DNA of 64,000 nt from Clarkia xantiana subsp. parviflora. Taxonomy: Eukaryota; Streptophyta; Magnoliopsida; Myrtales; Onagraceae. Positions within the stretch are counted from its first letter, which is position 1. Each line of letters starts with the position of its first letter. The position numbers were made by a program, and so were the translations under genes. This document shows positions 11,306-24,161 of the stretch, in pieces. The stretch spans positions 5,650,090-5,714,089 of the forward strand of contig JAPTYO010000012.1 of NCBI GenBank assembly GCA_036873135.1. The letters run 5' to 3'. The notes under the pieces were generated by a model. That model was not told the DNA's origin. It did no database searches and saw nothing but the letters and a program-made list of their open reading frames with translations.

Positions 11306-12351
11306 CGGATTTAATAGGGTGAATATTGAGGGAATATTGATTTTCTAATTTTTGGGTGTCAATCTACCTATAAATAGGTACCTATTACATGTAAAAAAAA
11401 GGGACAGAAAATTGGAGAATAAAATATTAGTTTTTTTGGGAAAGCGTGCAGTGACTGAAATTTTTTTTCCCTTCCCGTACGTTCGTCGGAGGTTCGCCGG
11501 TGTCCATCCTCGGCCGTCGTCCAGCTCTCGTCGTCGCCCGGGCTTCTTGGCCGTCCAGTTGCCGCCGATAGCACCGCCCGCCGCTGCCAGAGAGGTCGTC
11601 CCGCTCGTTTTGCTTGCAGTCGGCGCCGGGGAGTTCGCCAGACAGTAGCCCGATCCGCCGGAGATTGCCGTCCTGCTGTCATCGTCGGAGCTCTGCCGTC
11701 GCCGGAGCTCCGCCGTCCTGGTCCCTGTCGCCGGCGCCGTTCCCACCTAATCCCTTGTTGAAGAAGACGACGGTAATTGCAGTAGGTCACGCAACAGTTT
11801 TATTTATTTATATATTTAATTATTTACTGATTTATTATATATTGTTATTATTATTATTATAGGTATTATTTTATCATGTTAATTAGTTAGATGTAAATTA
11901 ATTAGATAGCATGTTCTATGGTACATATGTATGTGACATGTAACTTTTTGTCATAATTTTTAGCATGTTTGAACGTGATTAGGAGTTTTAGATGCTTAAT
12001 AATATTTTAATGCTCAATTTTATCGTTAATAATAGCGTCGCGTAAAAACTAGTTTAGTTTTTTTTTTTATATAGATTAATTCGTCGTAAAAGCATGCTTC
12101 AATTTTTAATTTGGAAAATATGTTAATTAAGTACCGAAAGGGCGTGATTAGAAAAATATTTTTTTTAATTCATAACAGAGCCCCCGAACTCAAATTTCTG
12201 ATCGTAGACCGGTTTTATACCTAGGTGTTTAGTTCGCTATTCGTTTAGGTAATTTAGGATTCTAGTTAGCCTTAATTAACTAGTGGCGACTCATTTTAAA
12301 AATCCACGTTTTCAAAACGTAATTGCCATAGGTCAGATTTTAGGTCTGACA
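11067..12351 (+). repeat. 3' LTR of the Ogre-type element (1285 bp)
   Basis: Starts TGTAAACACC directly after the purine tract and ends ...GACA at 12351, giving TG...CA. It contains an (AT)n run at about 11242-11302 and a GC-rich block at 11480-11760. It matches window bases 1-852 from 11520 on. Confidence 0.92.
11369..11376 (+). promoter_or_regulatory. Probable TATA box in Ogre LTR
   Basis: TATAAATA lies in an otherwise mixed-composition stretch about 300 bp into the LTR. Transcription would start near 11400 and the GC-rich block would be transcribed. The matching part of the 5' LTR is outside the window. Confidence 0.55.
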
Positions 12352-13184
12352 CTCGACGTGATCTTCGTTTTGCATATCGCCGTGATGAACTTCGTTCATC
12401 ATCATGCCACATTCTGGGCCAGATGAGAATCTGTGATAGCATGATTGACATATCCATTTCATGTCAACCCATAAGGTTCAGGTATGCTATCAACGCGTGC
12501 TTCATACTACGCATGCCACGTTCGACCACGGGGTCACATCTCGGTTGTGCTAGGAAGGAATCCTCGTGATTCTGGCGGGCGAAAACTTCTTCACCTTGAG
12601 CGTGTGATTGATCCCAGGAGCCTTATGAAGAGGCACCTAAAGTATCCTCACGGACTCAGAACTCATATCTAAGGTCAAACTCAATGCTCGCTTCCCGGCG
12701 TACGAGCGTAGTGCTGAACAAAAAGGCCTAGTGATCATGTCTTTGGAAACCGGTTGGTTTGACTGAGGATATGAGCAATGGGGATGGTCAAGTTCACCTA
12801 TAATTCACCAACTCTTGTATTCACTAGGTGGCCACCAACCGGATATTAGTTGAAGGTTGTGAATACTTGTACGGATGCCTTGGAGAAGTGTTCCTATGTG
12901 GAAACTACGCATAAGGAGAATTATCAGTTGACCTAGGATACAGCGCGGTACAATATAAATATTTTTTATAACAGGTTGATTGAAGAAAAAGGGAATCAAC
13001 ATTCCGCGAGCGCTACAATACTCTTAACAGATGAGTAGAACGATGCCCATCGTATACGCCGGTCACACGGCAAACCTCGTATGAACTATTCGGAATCAAG
13101 GAGCAGATCGAAGGAGTGAAATGTTTATGCAGATGTGGACGACAATACATTAACAGGCACCCTCCCATTCCGGTGAGTGGGAGC
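12352..13184 (+). other. 3' non-coding tail of the Copia element that received the Ogre insertion
   Basis: Closely parallels 39052-39885, 45330-46028 and part of 46627-47631, which are the post-pol regions of other copies of the same Copia family. It ends with a PPT-like gtgagtgggagc directly before the LTR. The body of this element lies upstream of the window, beyond the Ogre element. Small ORFs here are not credible. Confidence 0.8.
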
Positions 13185-13781
13185 TTGAAGCATATGGTGA
13201 TGGGCGCCGTAATTGGTAGCTCATAATATGTATAGTTTACCTAAGAAAATTAGGTACATGTCAAATTAGGGTAATTGGGTCAGACCCAAATCCCAATTGA
13301 CATGAGAGGCCCAAAATTGAGCCTCCCTGTGCATAGTGGCCGGCCAAATATTAGGAGTGGGCAAAGTTGACTTTTGTCCACTTTGCTCCTCCTATAAATA
13401 CATGGTGTTAGAGAATTTTTAGGGTTAATCACAATTCCCTCATTAGAGTGTTTTAGAGAGAAAAACCCTCCACCCCACACCTAGGTATTTCGACCGAACC
13501 CCTCACCCAAGGTGTGCCAATTTGCTTTCTAAGCAAACACTCCAGAGATCTGTCCCTGTGCCAAGAATCGATCAGAGGCTTTGTTGTGGAGCTTGTACTG
13601 CGTAGGGCTTCTCTAACACAAACCTCTACGGGTCCCGACCGTAGGATCATGAACTCCCAGCAGAAGGATCTAGGGACTACAGATCATATTTGAGGTATGT
13701 TCGAATCTTTCGCTGCGTAATTTCGATTACTAGCATGTACGTGATTTAATATCCGTAGTGATTACTCTCCGTAATCTAACA
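13185..13781 (+). repeat. Copia-family 3' LTR (copy a, 597 bp)
   Basis: Begins TTGAAGCATATGG, where other copies begin TGTAAGCATATGG, so its terminal TG is mutated. It ends ATCTAACA. It has TATAAATA at about 13393, preceded by the pre-TATA palindrome at 13366-13381 with one arm mismatch. The bases after it, agcat, should be the target duplication. The left copy is outside the window. Confidence 0.85.
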
Positions 13782-14959
13782 AGCATAAGCTGATATAGTT
13801 ACATGTTAAAACCCGTTGCTAAATAAGTCATCATAATCCCCGACTCATGGCAGCATGCATAAAACGTCTAACAAAAAAACAATTCAAAACACGCTGACAT
13901 AGATTTTTATTAATGTCACCAAGACCATACTAAGAAATCACAAGCATTCAAAACGACAGCCAATCACAGTCGTTCGTATGATTGTGTATAAACATATTTT
14001 TCGGCCTAACTACGCCAGCAAAAAGGAAGCGGAAATACACACATGTGAAAGAAGTTGTTATGCGACAGTGGATTTCCAAAAGTAGTCATCTAACTTCATG
14101 TAGCTTCACCCCGATGACCCTGCAGTGCCTCTACCCAAGCCGAGGTGCCTCACATTTCCTCGTATCCCCCTCTGGTATTACCGTTTCTTCTATTCTAAGG
14201 GGCTGACCTCGGAAGACCTGAAACGCTTGCCTCCTACCTTGCACAGCCATAGAAGGTCATGCTTCCTCTAAGTGATCCTTTCTCGGCCGATGCGATTGAG
14301 GCCCCCTCCTTCCACGTTTGAAGTTAGTGCTGGCATAGGAAAAGGCGGAGAGGGTGATCGACGGGATGGGCCAGCCTCATGTTGGTTTTGAGGAATAAAA
14401 CTCTCCACTCCTTTAAGAATGTCCCCAATCAGCACCATTTACGCTGCAGCAAACTTATAATCTATAAATAGCCCAATTGTTGTGAACAAGGCTGCATTCA
14501 ACCTGCTTACCATCATCCACGGGTCTCCACGAGTGACTACCGAATGGAGAGCCTGGGCCCATTGAGCAGAGTAAGCGACTGTTGTTGTAGGATGTTGCGT
14601 TGACAAACCATGATTGTGGCATATTGTTGGCACATCAAGGATACGGGTCAGTAGAAAAGGTTGGACAAATGGCGGGTAGGCGGTGTCCCACACCGTGGAA
14701 GGGGTATGTGCAGAAAAGCGGCAGCTAGGGGAGGACCACTGGTAATTTTAGTGCTGGTGAAACGGAACGAAAACACCGAGTAAGAAATGTGTATGGGCGT
14801 GTTGGAAGGTGATAAGTGGTGGGAACCGGGAAGTTGGAAATTTCCTTGTCCGTGTCTTTACAAAGGCGGGTGGGGCGATCTCCCGTAGGTTGGTAGGTTA
14901 TATGTGCCGGAAACCCTGACGATGACAAGTTGGTGTTCGAAACAGTCGCGGGTCCTCAG
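13782..14959. other. No gene recognised
   Basis: Mixed-composition DNA. The minus strand around 14440-14690 has an 84-codon ORF with RGDPWMMVSR, which resembles the G-P-W-M stretch seen after the zinc knuckle in DUF4283-type proteins. It may therefore be the decayed downstream part of the neighbouring remnant. Otherwise nothing. Confidence 0.4.
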
Positions 14960-15619
14960 AAATTCTTGCCATAAGATCGGTTATGATTCTCATCACCCTG
15001 GATCCGGGGGATGTGCATTTATCCAATATGTGACCAAAAAGGCCACATCCGCGATAGGGAATCCCTAGTATGTACGAAATTAGGACTTCGTACGTGCGTC
15101 CCCACCGTCAGCGATACTCACTGTTGGGAGGAATGTTTCGAGAAAGTTTCATCATGTCTGTTGAATCCCCAAAATTTCGATCCAAGTGTCCACCCGCGTA
15201 AAATCCGCTTCCGTGTTGGCGGAACTTATCGGATCTGGTCGCCAAACCCGTAGAATTATGTCATCTACATTGAATGCATCATTATTCAGAAAATTCAATG
15301 CCCGGTTAACCGAGGAGAATATAAAAAGCCACAGACCATCGTCCCTTTGGAAAACCTTAGGTGTCGCGTCGACGCTCAATTGGGCCTCCACAAACTGGTG
15401 GACAGATTGTTCAGTGACATGACTGACTGACAGGAACCGGCCAAAAACTAATCTGTGTGAATCGTCAATTGAGAGACTTTTTTTTTTTTTTGCCAAGAAA
15501 GGAGATCTGAACAATCTTCTAGAGGAGAGGTCTGCAGACCTTTGGCTTGTACAGAGATATACAAGAGGGGGATTGTGGATGGAGATGCTTCCATAGGTGC
15601 AGCAAAGTGCAATGATCAC
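14960..15619 (-). pseudogene. DUF4283-like protein remnant with degenerate CCHC knuckle
   Basis: A 155-codon minus-strand ORF (15619-15152) has a DUF4283-like pattern: KVFQRDDGLWLFIFSSVNRA, then a W-x-P element (RVWRPDP) and DTWIEILGI. After a frame break, the same strand reads YRGCGLFGHILDKC near 15030-15070. That is a CX2CX4HX4C zinc knuckle whose first Cys has become Tyr. DUF4283 plus knuckle is typical of plant non-LTR retroelement ORF1 and its domesticated relatives. This copy is broken and probably inert. It reads in the same direction as the remnant at 24764-25696 and was separated from it by the Copia insertion. Confidence 0.5.
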
Positions 15620-16243
15620 CTGTGGAAGCGCCCCCGTCGTCCCTCAAGCAGCCCACCAGGCATGCAGACAATCCTATCATCCCACGTCAGTGCATCCTGA
15701 TTTTATGAGTGGAGAAAGAAGAGACCTTACTGTATAACCCAATAGGGGCGGCGAAATGACATATACGCGCTTTAAAAGTTACAATCGTCAGTGGTATCAG
15801 CAACCCCAGGATTGAAACAACCGAAAAGTAAACCATGTGAACACCTTATCCGTCTTGTCGACACATGTACCAAATATGATGACAGAGTTTGCAACCATTG
15901 ACGACATATGCATTCATTAGGCAAAATAAGGAGTCCACTTTTGTTTTCTTCAGAAAAAACAAAAAGGGTTGTGCAGCCTACACATTCAAACATCAGTCCA
16001 ACAAAATGACAACAAGTTCAGGTTTCATAAAACATGGTCAACAAAAAACCAAAAAAAAAAAAAACAAACAAAGTCTTTGCCTTATAAGAAAAGTGAACAT
16101 CTACACTGAACATAACCATGCGTTGGTTCATTCATCCTCCTCTGAAGTCATGGGTTCAGTGTCGTCACTGGATAAGCTTATCTTCTGGGCAGCCTCACAA
16201 CCAGCCATCTGTTCTAACCTCACCAGCCGCGCCAGCATGCTTC
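15620..16243 (-). other. Flank of old transposon remnant, no intact gene
   Basis: Contains an A-rich stretch near 16050-16065. On the minus strand the part next to the Copia LTR, about 16130-16243, is rich in acidic and Ser/Thr codons and may be the C-terminal tail of the remnant at 24764-25696. The frame does not join cleanly. No independent gene is supported. Confidence 0.35.
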
Positions 16244-16843
16244 TGTTGGATTAAAGGGACGTAATACTAGGAAACACTAAAACGTGTACATGCTAGTAAT
16301 CTGAATTACGCAGCGGAAGAATTCGTACATACCTTTTAGTAATCTTCACCAAGATCTTGTGGAGGGAGTTCTCGATCCACCGGACGGAATCTCGTGCAAG
16401 TTCTTATTCAAGAAGTCCCACGAAGTATAGCTCCACAACAAAGCCTCTGATCAGTTTTTCGGCGGGGACAGATCTTCGGAGTGTTTGTTTAGAAAGAAAA
16501 TTGTCAAGCCCTAGGTGTTGAGTAGGGTTCGGCCGAACTAGAAGAAAAGGGAATAAGGATTTTCTCCCTAAGTCACTCTAATGTGGAGTTGTTAATCACT
16601 TATGAAAAACCCCTAACACTCCCCTTAATATAGGAGGAGCAAAGTGGACAAAAGTCCACTTTGCCCTCCATTAAACAATTCGGCCGGACCTAGTATGTGG
16701 GAGGCCCAATTTCGAGCCTCTCGTGTCAATCGGGATTTGGGTCTAGCTCATTTACCCTAATGTGACATTTACCCAATTGTCTTAGGTAACGCATACATAA
16801 TAACGGGCTACCAATTACGGCGCCCTATCACCTTATGCTAATA
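16244..16843 (-). repeat. 3' LTR of Copia copy b
   Basis: 600 bp, similar to 24162-24758 except for scattered substitutions. Its start (minus sense) reads TATTAGC where the other LTR reads TGTTAGC. The PPT ccggcgagtgggagc (minus sense) adjoins at 16844-16858. The pre-TATA palindrome lies at 16644-16659 and the ggttcggccgaac motif near 16527. Confidence 0.9.
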
Positions 16844-16858
16844 GCTCCCACTCGCCGG

Positions 16859-17948
16859 AATGGGAGGGTGCCTGTTAATGTATCGTTATCCGAATTGCAT
16901 CAACATTTCAGTCTTCCGATCTTGCCCCTGCTTCTGAACAGTCCATACGAGGTTTGCCGTGTGACCGGTGGATACGACGGGCATCGTGCTACTCATCTGT
17001 TAGGAGTATTGTAGCGCCCGCGGAACGTTGATTCCCTGTCTTCAATCAACCTGTTTAAATAAAATTTAAATCGTATCTCGTTGTATCCTTGATCAACAGT
17101 AATTCTCCAATTGCCTAGTTTCCACATAGGAACACTCCTCGTAGGCATCCGTACAAGTATTCACAACCTTCAACTAATATCCGGTTGGTGGCCACTTAGT
17201 GAATACAAGAGTCGGTGAATTACTGGTGAACTTGACCATCTACATCCCTCATCGGTTTCCAAAGACGTGGTCACTTGGCCTTTTTCTTCAGCACTACGTT
17301 CGTACGCCGGGAAGCGAACATTGAGCCTGACCTTAGGTATGAGTTCCGAGTCCATGAAGATACTTTGGGCGCCCCTTCATAGAGCACCTGGGATCAATCA
17401 AACGCTCAAGGTGAAGAAGTTTGCGCCCATTGGAATCACAAGGATCCTTTCTAGCACAACCGAGCATGACCCCGTGGTCGAACATGGCACGGGTGGTATG
17501 AAGCACGCGTCGATAGCATACCTGAACTAGCCAGAGTGGGATATGTCGATAATGCTACCGCATAATATTTCATCTGGCCCTGAATGTGGTTAATGATGGA
17601 CGGCGTCCATCACAGCGATTTACAAAGCGAAGATCAAGTCGCGTTTGACGTGACTAAGTGATCGTTTTGTGTAACCAGGTTTATCCCCCTGGTTCTTAGT
17701 CAATCTTGATATGGTAGTGGTCCCCCTAGCCTTCAAGACGACCGTGCCTGTGTGACGAGGCAAGGCCCACATTCGACATAGTTTTGGCAGAAGACTTTTA
17801 CGTCCTCCTACAACTTAGTTTATAGATCGTAAAATCTGATATTATTAATCATTATGACGTCGATAAATCATGAACTCAATTTACAATTATTTATTCAATC
17901 AAAATATAATTTTCAATAGTCAAAATGTTATCACGAACAATTCCCTTA
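16859..17948 (-). other. 3' non-coding region of Copia copy b
   Basis: Runs from the pol stop to the PPT. It is homologous on the opposite strand to 38753-39885 and 42786-46028 in other copies. No coding signal. Confidence 0.75.
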
Positions 17949-20900
17949 TTAAACTCTACCCAATCCTATCAGTTTTACGTGCTTTTCAAAAGTATCCTTG
18001 CGTAAAGGCTTAGTCAGTGGGTTCGCCACCATTTCGTCAGTGGACAAGTATTCTAAAGTGATTTTATTGTCTTCCACTACTGATTTAGCTTAATTATATT
18101 TCACATCAATGTGCTTAGTCCTACTATGGCACTTTGGATTCTTAATTGCTGCAATGGCTGCCTGACTGTCGGATAATACCTTTACTAGCTTAGTTGTTTC
18201 GTCGGTGCCTAATAATACAGTAAGAAGCCTTTTCAGCCAGACCGCTTCCTGTGCATTTTTTGAGAGGGCTACGAATTCTGATTCCATTGTAGACAGCGCG
18301 ACACATGATTACTTCTTGCTCGTCCATGAAATGGCGCCATTAACAAGGAAGAAGACCCTCCTGTAGTGGACTTGCGATCATCCGGATCGCCACCATGGCC
18401 GGCATCAGTGAAACCGGTCAATTCTAACTTCCTGCCCTCATAGCACAGTACATAGTCGGCAGTACCTTTAGATAACATATGATTCGTTTTACAGCCTTTA
18501 AATGTTGATAGTTGGGGTCTGACTGGAATCTTGCTACTAGGCCTACGGCGTGACAAATGTCTGGACGAGTGCAGAGCATGGCGTATATGAGACTTCCCAC
18601 CATGCTTAAATACTCCGTACCCCTCATCTGATCACGCTCTTGCTGGTTCTTCGAGCCATCACGCTTTTACCTCGCGCACCCAAACACAACCAGCGTCTCC
18701 ACGGGTTTGGCATCTAGCATTCTGAATCTCTTCAACAGTTTGTTGATATAAGACTCTTGAGATAGACATAATCTCCGGGCGGCACGATCTCTGGCGATTT
18801 TAATGCCTAAGATGTACGTAGCCTCTCCCATGTCCTTCATCTCGAATACTGATGCCAACCAGGACTTCGATTGATTCATGAAACTGACATCGTTTGCAGC
18901 AATGAGTATGTCATCCACGTATAAGGTTAAGATGACGTACTTGGACCCGGAGGTCTTAGTTATATGCAGGGATCCTCATGGAGGTTCACGAATCCGTTTC
19001 CAACGATTTCCTCGTGGAACCTACGATACCATTGCCGAGACGATTGTTTAAGACCGTAGATAGATCTTTGGATTTTACAAACTTTACGTTCGTTGTCAGG
19101 AGTAATGAAAACCTCTGGTTGCTCCATATAGATCTCTTCCTCCAGGTATCCGTGGAGAAATGCGGTTTTAACATCCATTTGGTGCAGCTCTAGATAGAGG
19201 CTTGCAACGAGGGCAATGATGGCCCTGACTGTGGTGTAACGCACAGTCGGTGAGTAAGTTTCATCGAAGTCCACTCCGTGCAGTTGGGTATATCCTTTCG
19301 CAACTAGTCGGGCTTTGTACCGCTCGACTTCTCCATCAATAGTGAGTTTAAGTTTCAAAACCCACTTCGCCCATACAGCTCTTCGTTTAGCAGGTAGATC
19401 AACTAAAGACCATTCCGAATTGGCTTTCATTGAGACTATCTCTTCCTCCATTTCTTTCCTCCATTCCTTCGCTTGAGGCCATCGCTTGCTTAACCGTTAC
19501 CGGTTCGTCAACAGATGTTAGGTGAATAATTCATCCCTCTCGATAGGATACTTCTTGGGAGAAGTACGATGCCTTTGACTTCGTCTAGGCTCGTAAATCC
19601 CATCTTGAGTCTGATCGTCACTCCCACTCGGAATAATGCTTTTTATCGGAGCACCACTCCCACTGGGAATAATGGCAGTTCTTGAACCTTGACCTGCAAC
19701 TTTCTTTGGACGACCCCTCGGTCTCAGGATTCTACTTCCAAGATTAATTCCTTGATAACTAGGACCTGGAACCAAGTTGGTCGAGCCAATTCCACTAGGA
19801 ACAATGGGAAGTTGTGTCATTATTGGATTCTCATCTGTTGGTTCAGCAGCGTGATTGTCAGGTTCAACTTGATTCGCATTAGCAGCATTAGTGATTTGTG
19901 TGTGTGTGTGTGGGGGGGGAGTAAGCCCTCCCACTGGATTTACTATGAGAATGTTTCCATCATCATTTACCAGGTCATTCACTTGTGCTGTGTCAAATCT
20001 CCCACTCGAAGTAAGTGGGACCTGAGATTCATCGTCATATTGTTCCAGTTCGATCAAGACTTCGTCTGTTTTCGTTTCGCCAAGCGTTGGAAATTCATCA
20101 TCAAGGAATGTAACGTCTATGGACTCATGTTCGAACACGCCACCGTTTTCTTTAGCTGACACAAATACATAACATTTGGAGTTCTCAGAATACCTTATAA
20201 AGATACTCTTTTGTCCTCTAGGTCCTAACTTGCCATAACGTCTGTCAGTTGTATGTGTGTAGGCAGCGCACCCCCAGGGTCACAACATGGTGAGATTTAA
20301 CTCCCTACCAATCCAAAGCTCATAAGGTGTTGTGTCTACCGCTTTTGTTGGTACTAGGTTTACTACATGAGTGGCAGCTAGCAATGCGTTTCCCCAGTAG
20401 GAGATAGGCAGTTGTGCTTGCAACATCATGATTCTAACCATGCCCATGAGTGTACGATTACGACATTCTGCATCACAATCTTGCTGTGGAGTGTTGGGAA
20501 TCGTCGTTTGACGGGCAATTCCATTTTCTTTGCACAACTTATCAAACTCATTAGAGAGATATTCTCCACCTCTATCAGTACGTAGGGTTTTCACATTTCG
20601 CTCCTGTTGATTCTCTACGAGCTTTAGAAAACTTTTAAAGCATTCTATAGCTTCTAATTTACGAGTAATCAAATGAGTAAACCTATAATGGGTAAAGTCG
20701 TCAATGAAAGTTACGAAGTATCATTTGTTGCCTCTTGCGGTTACGTTCATTGGTCCACACACGTCAGAATAGATTATTTGATACGGATGATCGGCTCGTT
20801 GTGCTTCACCGAACGGTTTGCGGGTGGACTTACCGGCTAGACAGTCATGGCAAGTGTGTTTAACCACATTGCTAGTTTCGGGCAAAAGTCCTCGTTTTGC

Positions 20901-22219
20901 CAATGATTGAACCCTGTCATAGCCTATATGTCCAAGCCGCGAATGCCATCCGGCCGCGTCAGTTTCTGCTTCCCTGGAGTAAATTGCATACATTCTATTC
21001 GAATCTATACAACCATTCAAATCCATAACAATGAGCCCACAAGAGATAAAAGCATGCCCAAACAAGACGTTGCCTTTATTTATACGAACAAGTGTTTTCT
21101 CGAATGATAAAACAGAGTTATTATTCATAAGAGTGGAAACATAAACAACATTTCTACGGATTCTTGGAGCAAAAATGACATTTTCAAGAAGCAAGGATCT
21201 GCCATTGTGCATAGGCAACTTGCAGTTCCCTACTCCTAAGACTTCAACTTGTGAGTTGTCGCTAATATATATCATTTTCGAATCCTTCGGCAATCGTCTA
21301 AACTTGGAAAATATTCCTTTGTTGTTAGTTATGTGGTCCCTTGTACCTGAATAAAGGATCCATGAAGGATTTGATTCAGTTAACATGACGGTCGTGGAAA
21401 CTAAAGTTTCCATAACAAAACCAACATCGCGTACCTTATTAGGGTGCGATTTGCTAGTTCCTGTACCATCGCTTATCCGGCGTGGGCTGGAATCCCCGCA
21501 GACTATCTCTGATTTTAATCGGAGATTGCATTGTTTAAGCTTAGTCGACTTTTTTCCGTCAACAGCCTGTTGTTTCTTTCCCTTGGTCTTATTCTTCCTC
21601 TTGAGTTGGCTAGCCTGTCCCGCCGTTTTCGTGTCTTTCGACACGGACGCCAATCGATTTTCCTCCATCTCGATTATTTTCAGGACTGATGCAAGATCAA
21701 GCATGGAACTACTAACAATCAATACAACCTTGGTTGCTCTCCAAGACTTCGGGAGTATCCCGATGATGGCCTGAATTTTATCCCATTCGGTCATCTGATT
21801 ATCATCTTCCGGTGGCTTGAACATGCGAAGGAGGTCGTGTACTTTTTCAAGTAAACTCTTGTTGTTATTGTTCAGGCTTTGTTCCATGACTGGTATAAGT
21901 GGGTGCAGAGTAACTGCCATGCCACTTCCATGTTTCAGGAAGAGAGCATCCCAGATGTCCTTCGTCACCGGAACATCCTTATACGTGTCACGGAAATCCT
22001 AATACATTTGAGACAGCAATATCCCCTTTGCTTTCTTGTCATCCTGGTCTCATTGAAAATGGGCGAAGGCTAGGTCTTTGGTTAATCCATCTTATGGGCA
22101 GCTCATTGTTTTGTGAATGTGGTCTATGAGACCTTGTTCCTCCAGCATCGAACTGACACGTTTGCTCCACGAGTCGTAGTTAGTCTCAACTAACAGCTCA
22201 CTTTCACACTATGAATCCA
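17949..22219 (-). pseudogene. Copia gag-pol polyprotein (copy b), disrupted
   Basis: Reading right to left: gag from the ATG near 22217 (ETNYDSWSKRVSSMLEEQGL) has several early stops, then is open from 21968. The protease motif is degenerate (WILYSGTRDHI, catalytic Asp lost). The pre-integrase segment WHSRLGHIGYDRV with CHDCLAGKSTRKPF follows. A TGA near 20718 breaks integrase between SDVCGPM and FIDDFTH. LRTDRGGEY and DAECRNRTL carry the later acidic residues. A Ser/Thr/Pro-rich linker runs over 19518-20162. RT has KARLVAKGYTQLHGVDFDET and GLKQSSRQWYRRF. A frameshift near 18957 precedes the YVDD region. RNase H (about 18090-18600) lies in three frames, ending at TAA 17949. It once encoded the capsid and replication enzymes and is now a pseudogene. 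Confidence 0.88.
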
Positions 22220-24148
22220 TGTAAGCTGTGATACGTTACTAGTCCATTGATAATCATGCATAACCAGGAAGACAACAATATTTTAAAGAATTGCAAACAT
22301 CGGATTATCTATTAAGATGCAATACGACAAATAATGATCTGTCAGTCATCTAGACCAGACTGACCGCCAGTAAACAGGGGGAAGGGGGTCCGTGAAAGAG
22401 TTCACACTAACGTCGCATTCAATCCAATAGATCAGTCTTTTGAAAACGGTTATTATATTGCAAACTACCCGAACGGGAATTTTGAAATAGGCATACCCGA
22501 TATTGGCTTTTCCAAGGCCCTTTTATTTTGAAAATATCCGACAATTTACGCATGCATATATAATTCTACTACACTTAGCAAATTATCATATCAAGACGTA
22601 ATCATCGACCAATCCATACATCATGCATACGCGTCATGCGTCTAATGTTCCGAGGAACTCATGCTAGCATACATAATTCTACTTCCAAGTAAATTATCAC
22701 ATGCTATCACACCCCTAACATTCTAGCATACGTGTCATACATGAAACTTCCACACAAAACATGCATAATTTGGCGACTGGAATTCGGTTTAAACACTTTT
22801 AAAATATTAGGGGCTGATTTTCAATTCATGCTTACAATCAAACATGCGAATTTCTAGACATGAATCCTAGGAAATTTCAACCATCACAGCATGTCTATCC
22901 TATTCCGAGATCCATCCCCATAATCGTAACTTGGCATGAAGGTTTATCGAAAATGTGAAAATTTTAAACCTTCGAGAACTGTTTAGGCTAATTTAAAGTT
23001 AAAAAATATTTGGATTTAAAAATTTGACATCACATCCAATTTTATTAATTGACCTGAAGTCGATTTAAATTCCGATTCGGTTCAGTCAATTTCTGTCCGG
23101 TTTGGTTCGTTCCTATTAATCTGGTTCGGTTTGGTTCGGTTTGGTCCGGTTTAATTTAAAAAATATGCTTCGGTCCAAACCAGTTTAATAAAATAGGGTT
23201 CGGTTCATCACTCAAAACCGGTTCGGTTAGATTCACTTAGTTACCCTGGTCCGACCTGACCCGAAAAGGTCGAACCAATTGAGAAAACCCAGTCCAGTTT
23301 AACCCAGACCGGTTTAGCATATTGGACCGGTCTAAAACCTTATGGTTCGGCCGAATTATAACTTGGAGGCAAAGTAGGATTTTAAAATCCACTAAAAACT
23401 TAACTTAATCCCCAAGAAATATTAATTCTAAAATAATTTCCAATATTGCTAATATATATGTATATATTTCGGCCAACTATCCACATATATATATATATTT
23501 ATTGCTAAGATTCTATCTATAAGATAAATCTATCAACAATATAAATATGTATGTAAATTTTGGCTAAACTATATATATATTTTTATTTATTGTCAAATAT
23601 ATGTTTATGAATTAAATATATAGACAATATATTTTCTCAATTTTTTAGGTAACTAAATCCTATCAATATATATTTATCCCTAATTTACTAGATAGATATT
23701 GATAGTTATATCTTTTAAAATATATTGTGAATCTTATTCTTATCTTTCCAATTTAGAGATATATTGTTATCTTTAATAAAATTAAAATATGGTAAACAAT
23801 ATATCCCTAACTAGTGGCCGGCCGAATTTCATTACTTGCACCCTAAGAAATTAAAAAATTTACCTAATAATTTAATAGGGTTTCGACCAAAAACACCCAA
23901 AATTGGAAAAATTGTCAAATTTTAAGATAAAAAATTACTAAGATCAACAATCCAGATATCGATTTTGATAAAACTCAAGTTTTTCTTGAAGATCATGAAC
24001 ATCAAATTTAACTATGAACATCATGAAAATTTCGGCACTTACATAAACACAAAGTTTTCAAAAAATTTAAATTTCAAGATCAAAATTTCGGTTTTGCCAA
24101 AAATTCAAGAACACCAGTTTCATCAAAAATCATGAACTCCTTACACAG
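22220..24148 (-). other. Long 5' leader of Copia copy b
   Basis: About 1.9 kb between PBS and gag, conserved in layout with 26781-28465 and 31357-34838 in the other copies. It includes an AT-rich part (about 23440-23810) and a low-complexity stretch of ggttcggtt/gaaccgg-like motifs (about 23070-23350). No coding signal. Confidence 0.65.
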
Positions 24149-24161
24149 GCTCTGATACCAC
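24149..24161 (-). other. PBS of Copia copy b
   Basis: Minus-sense GTGGTATCAGAGC directly follows the LTR end. TGGTATCAGAGC is the usual initiator-tRNA-Met PBS of plant Copia elements. Confidence 0.85.

Larger units (their letters stand above)
1..12351 (+). mobile_element. Ty3/gypsy LTR retrotransposon, Tat/Ogre type, 5' end cut by window
   Basis: Two copies of one LTR flank a PBS, an extra 5' ORF, gag-pro, RT, two RNase H domains, integrase and a long repeat-rich 3' region. An ORF upstream of gag, an intron before RT, a tRNA-Arg-like PBS and a second RNase H are together hallmarks of the Tat/Ogre lineage (family knowledge). The first window base aligns with position 11520 of the 3' LTR, so about 453 bp of the 5' LTR lies outside. 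The LTRs differ by scattered substitutions and a few indels, so insertion is not very recent. The element lies in the 3' non-coding tail of a Copia element: the sequence after 12351 continues like 39052 onward in another copy. The bases just after the element are ctcga, the expected 5-bp duplication. The left copy would be outside the window. Confidence 0.93.
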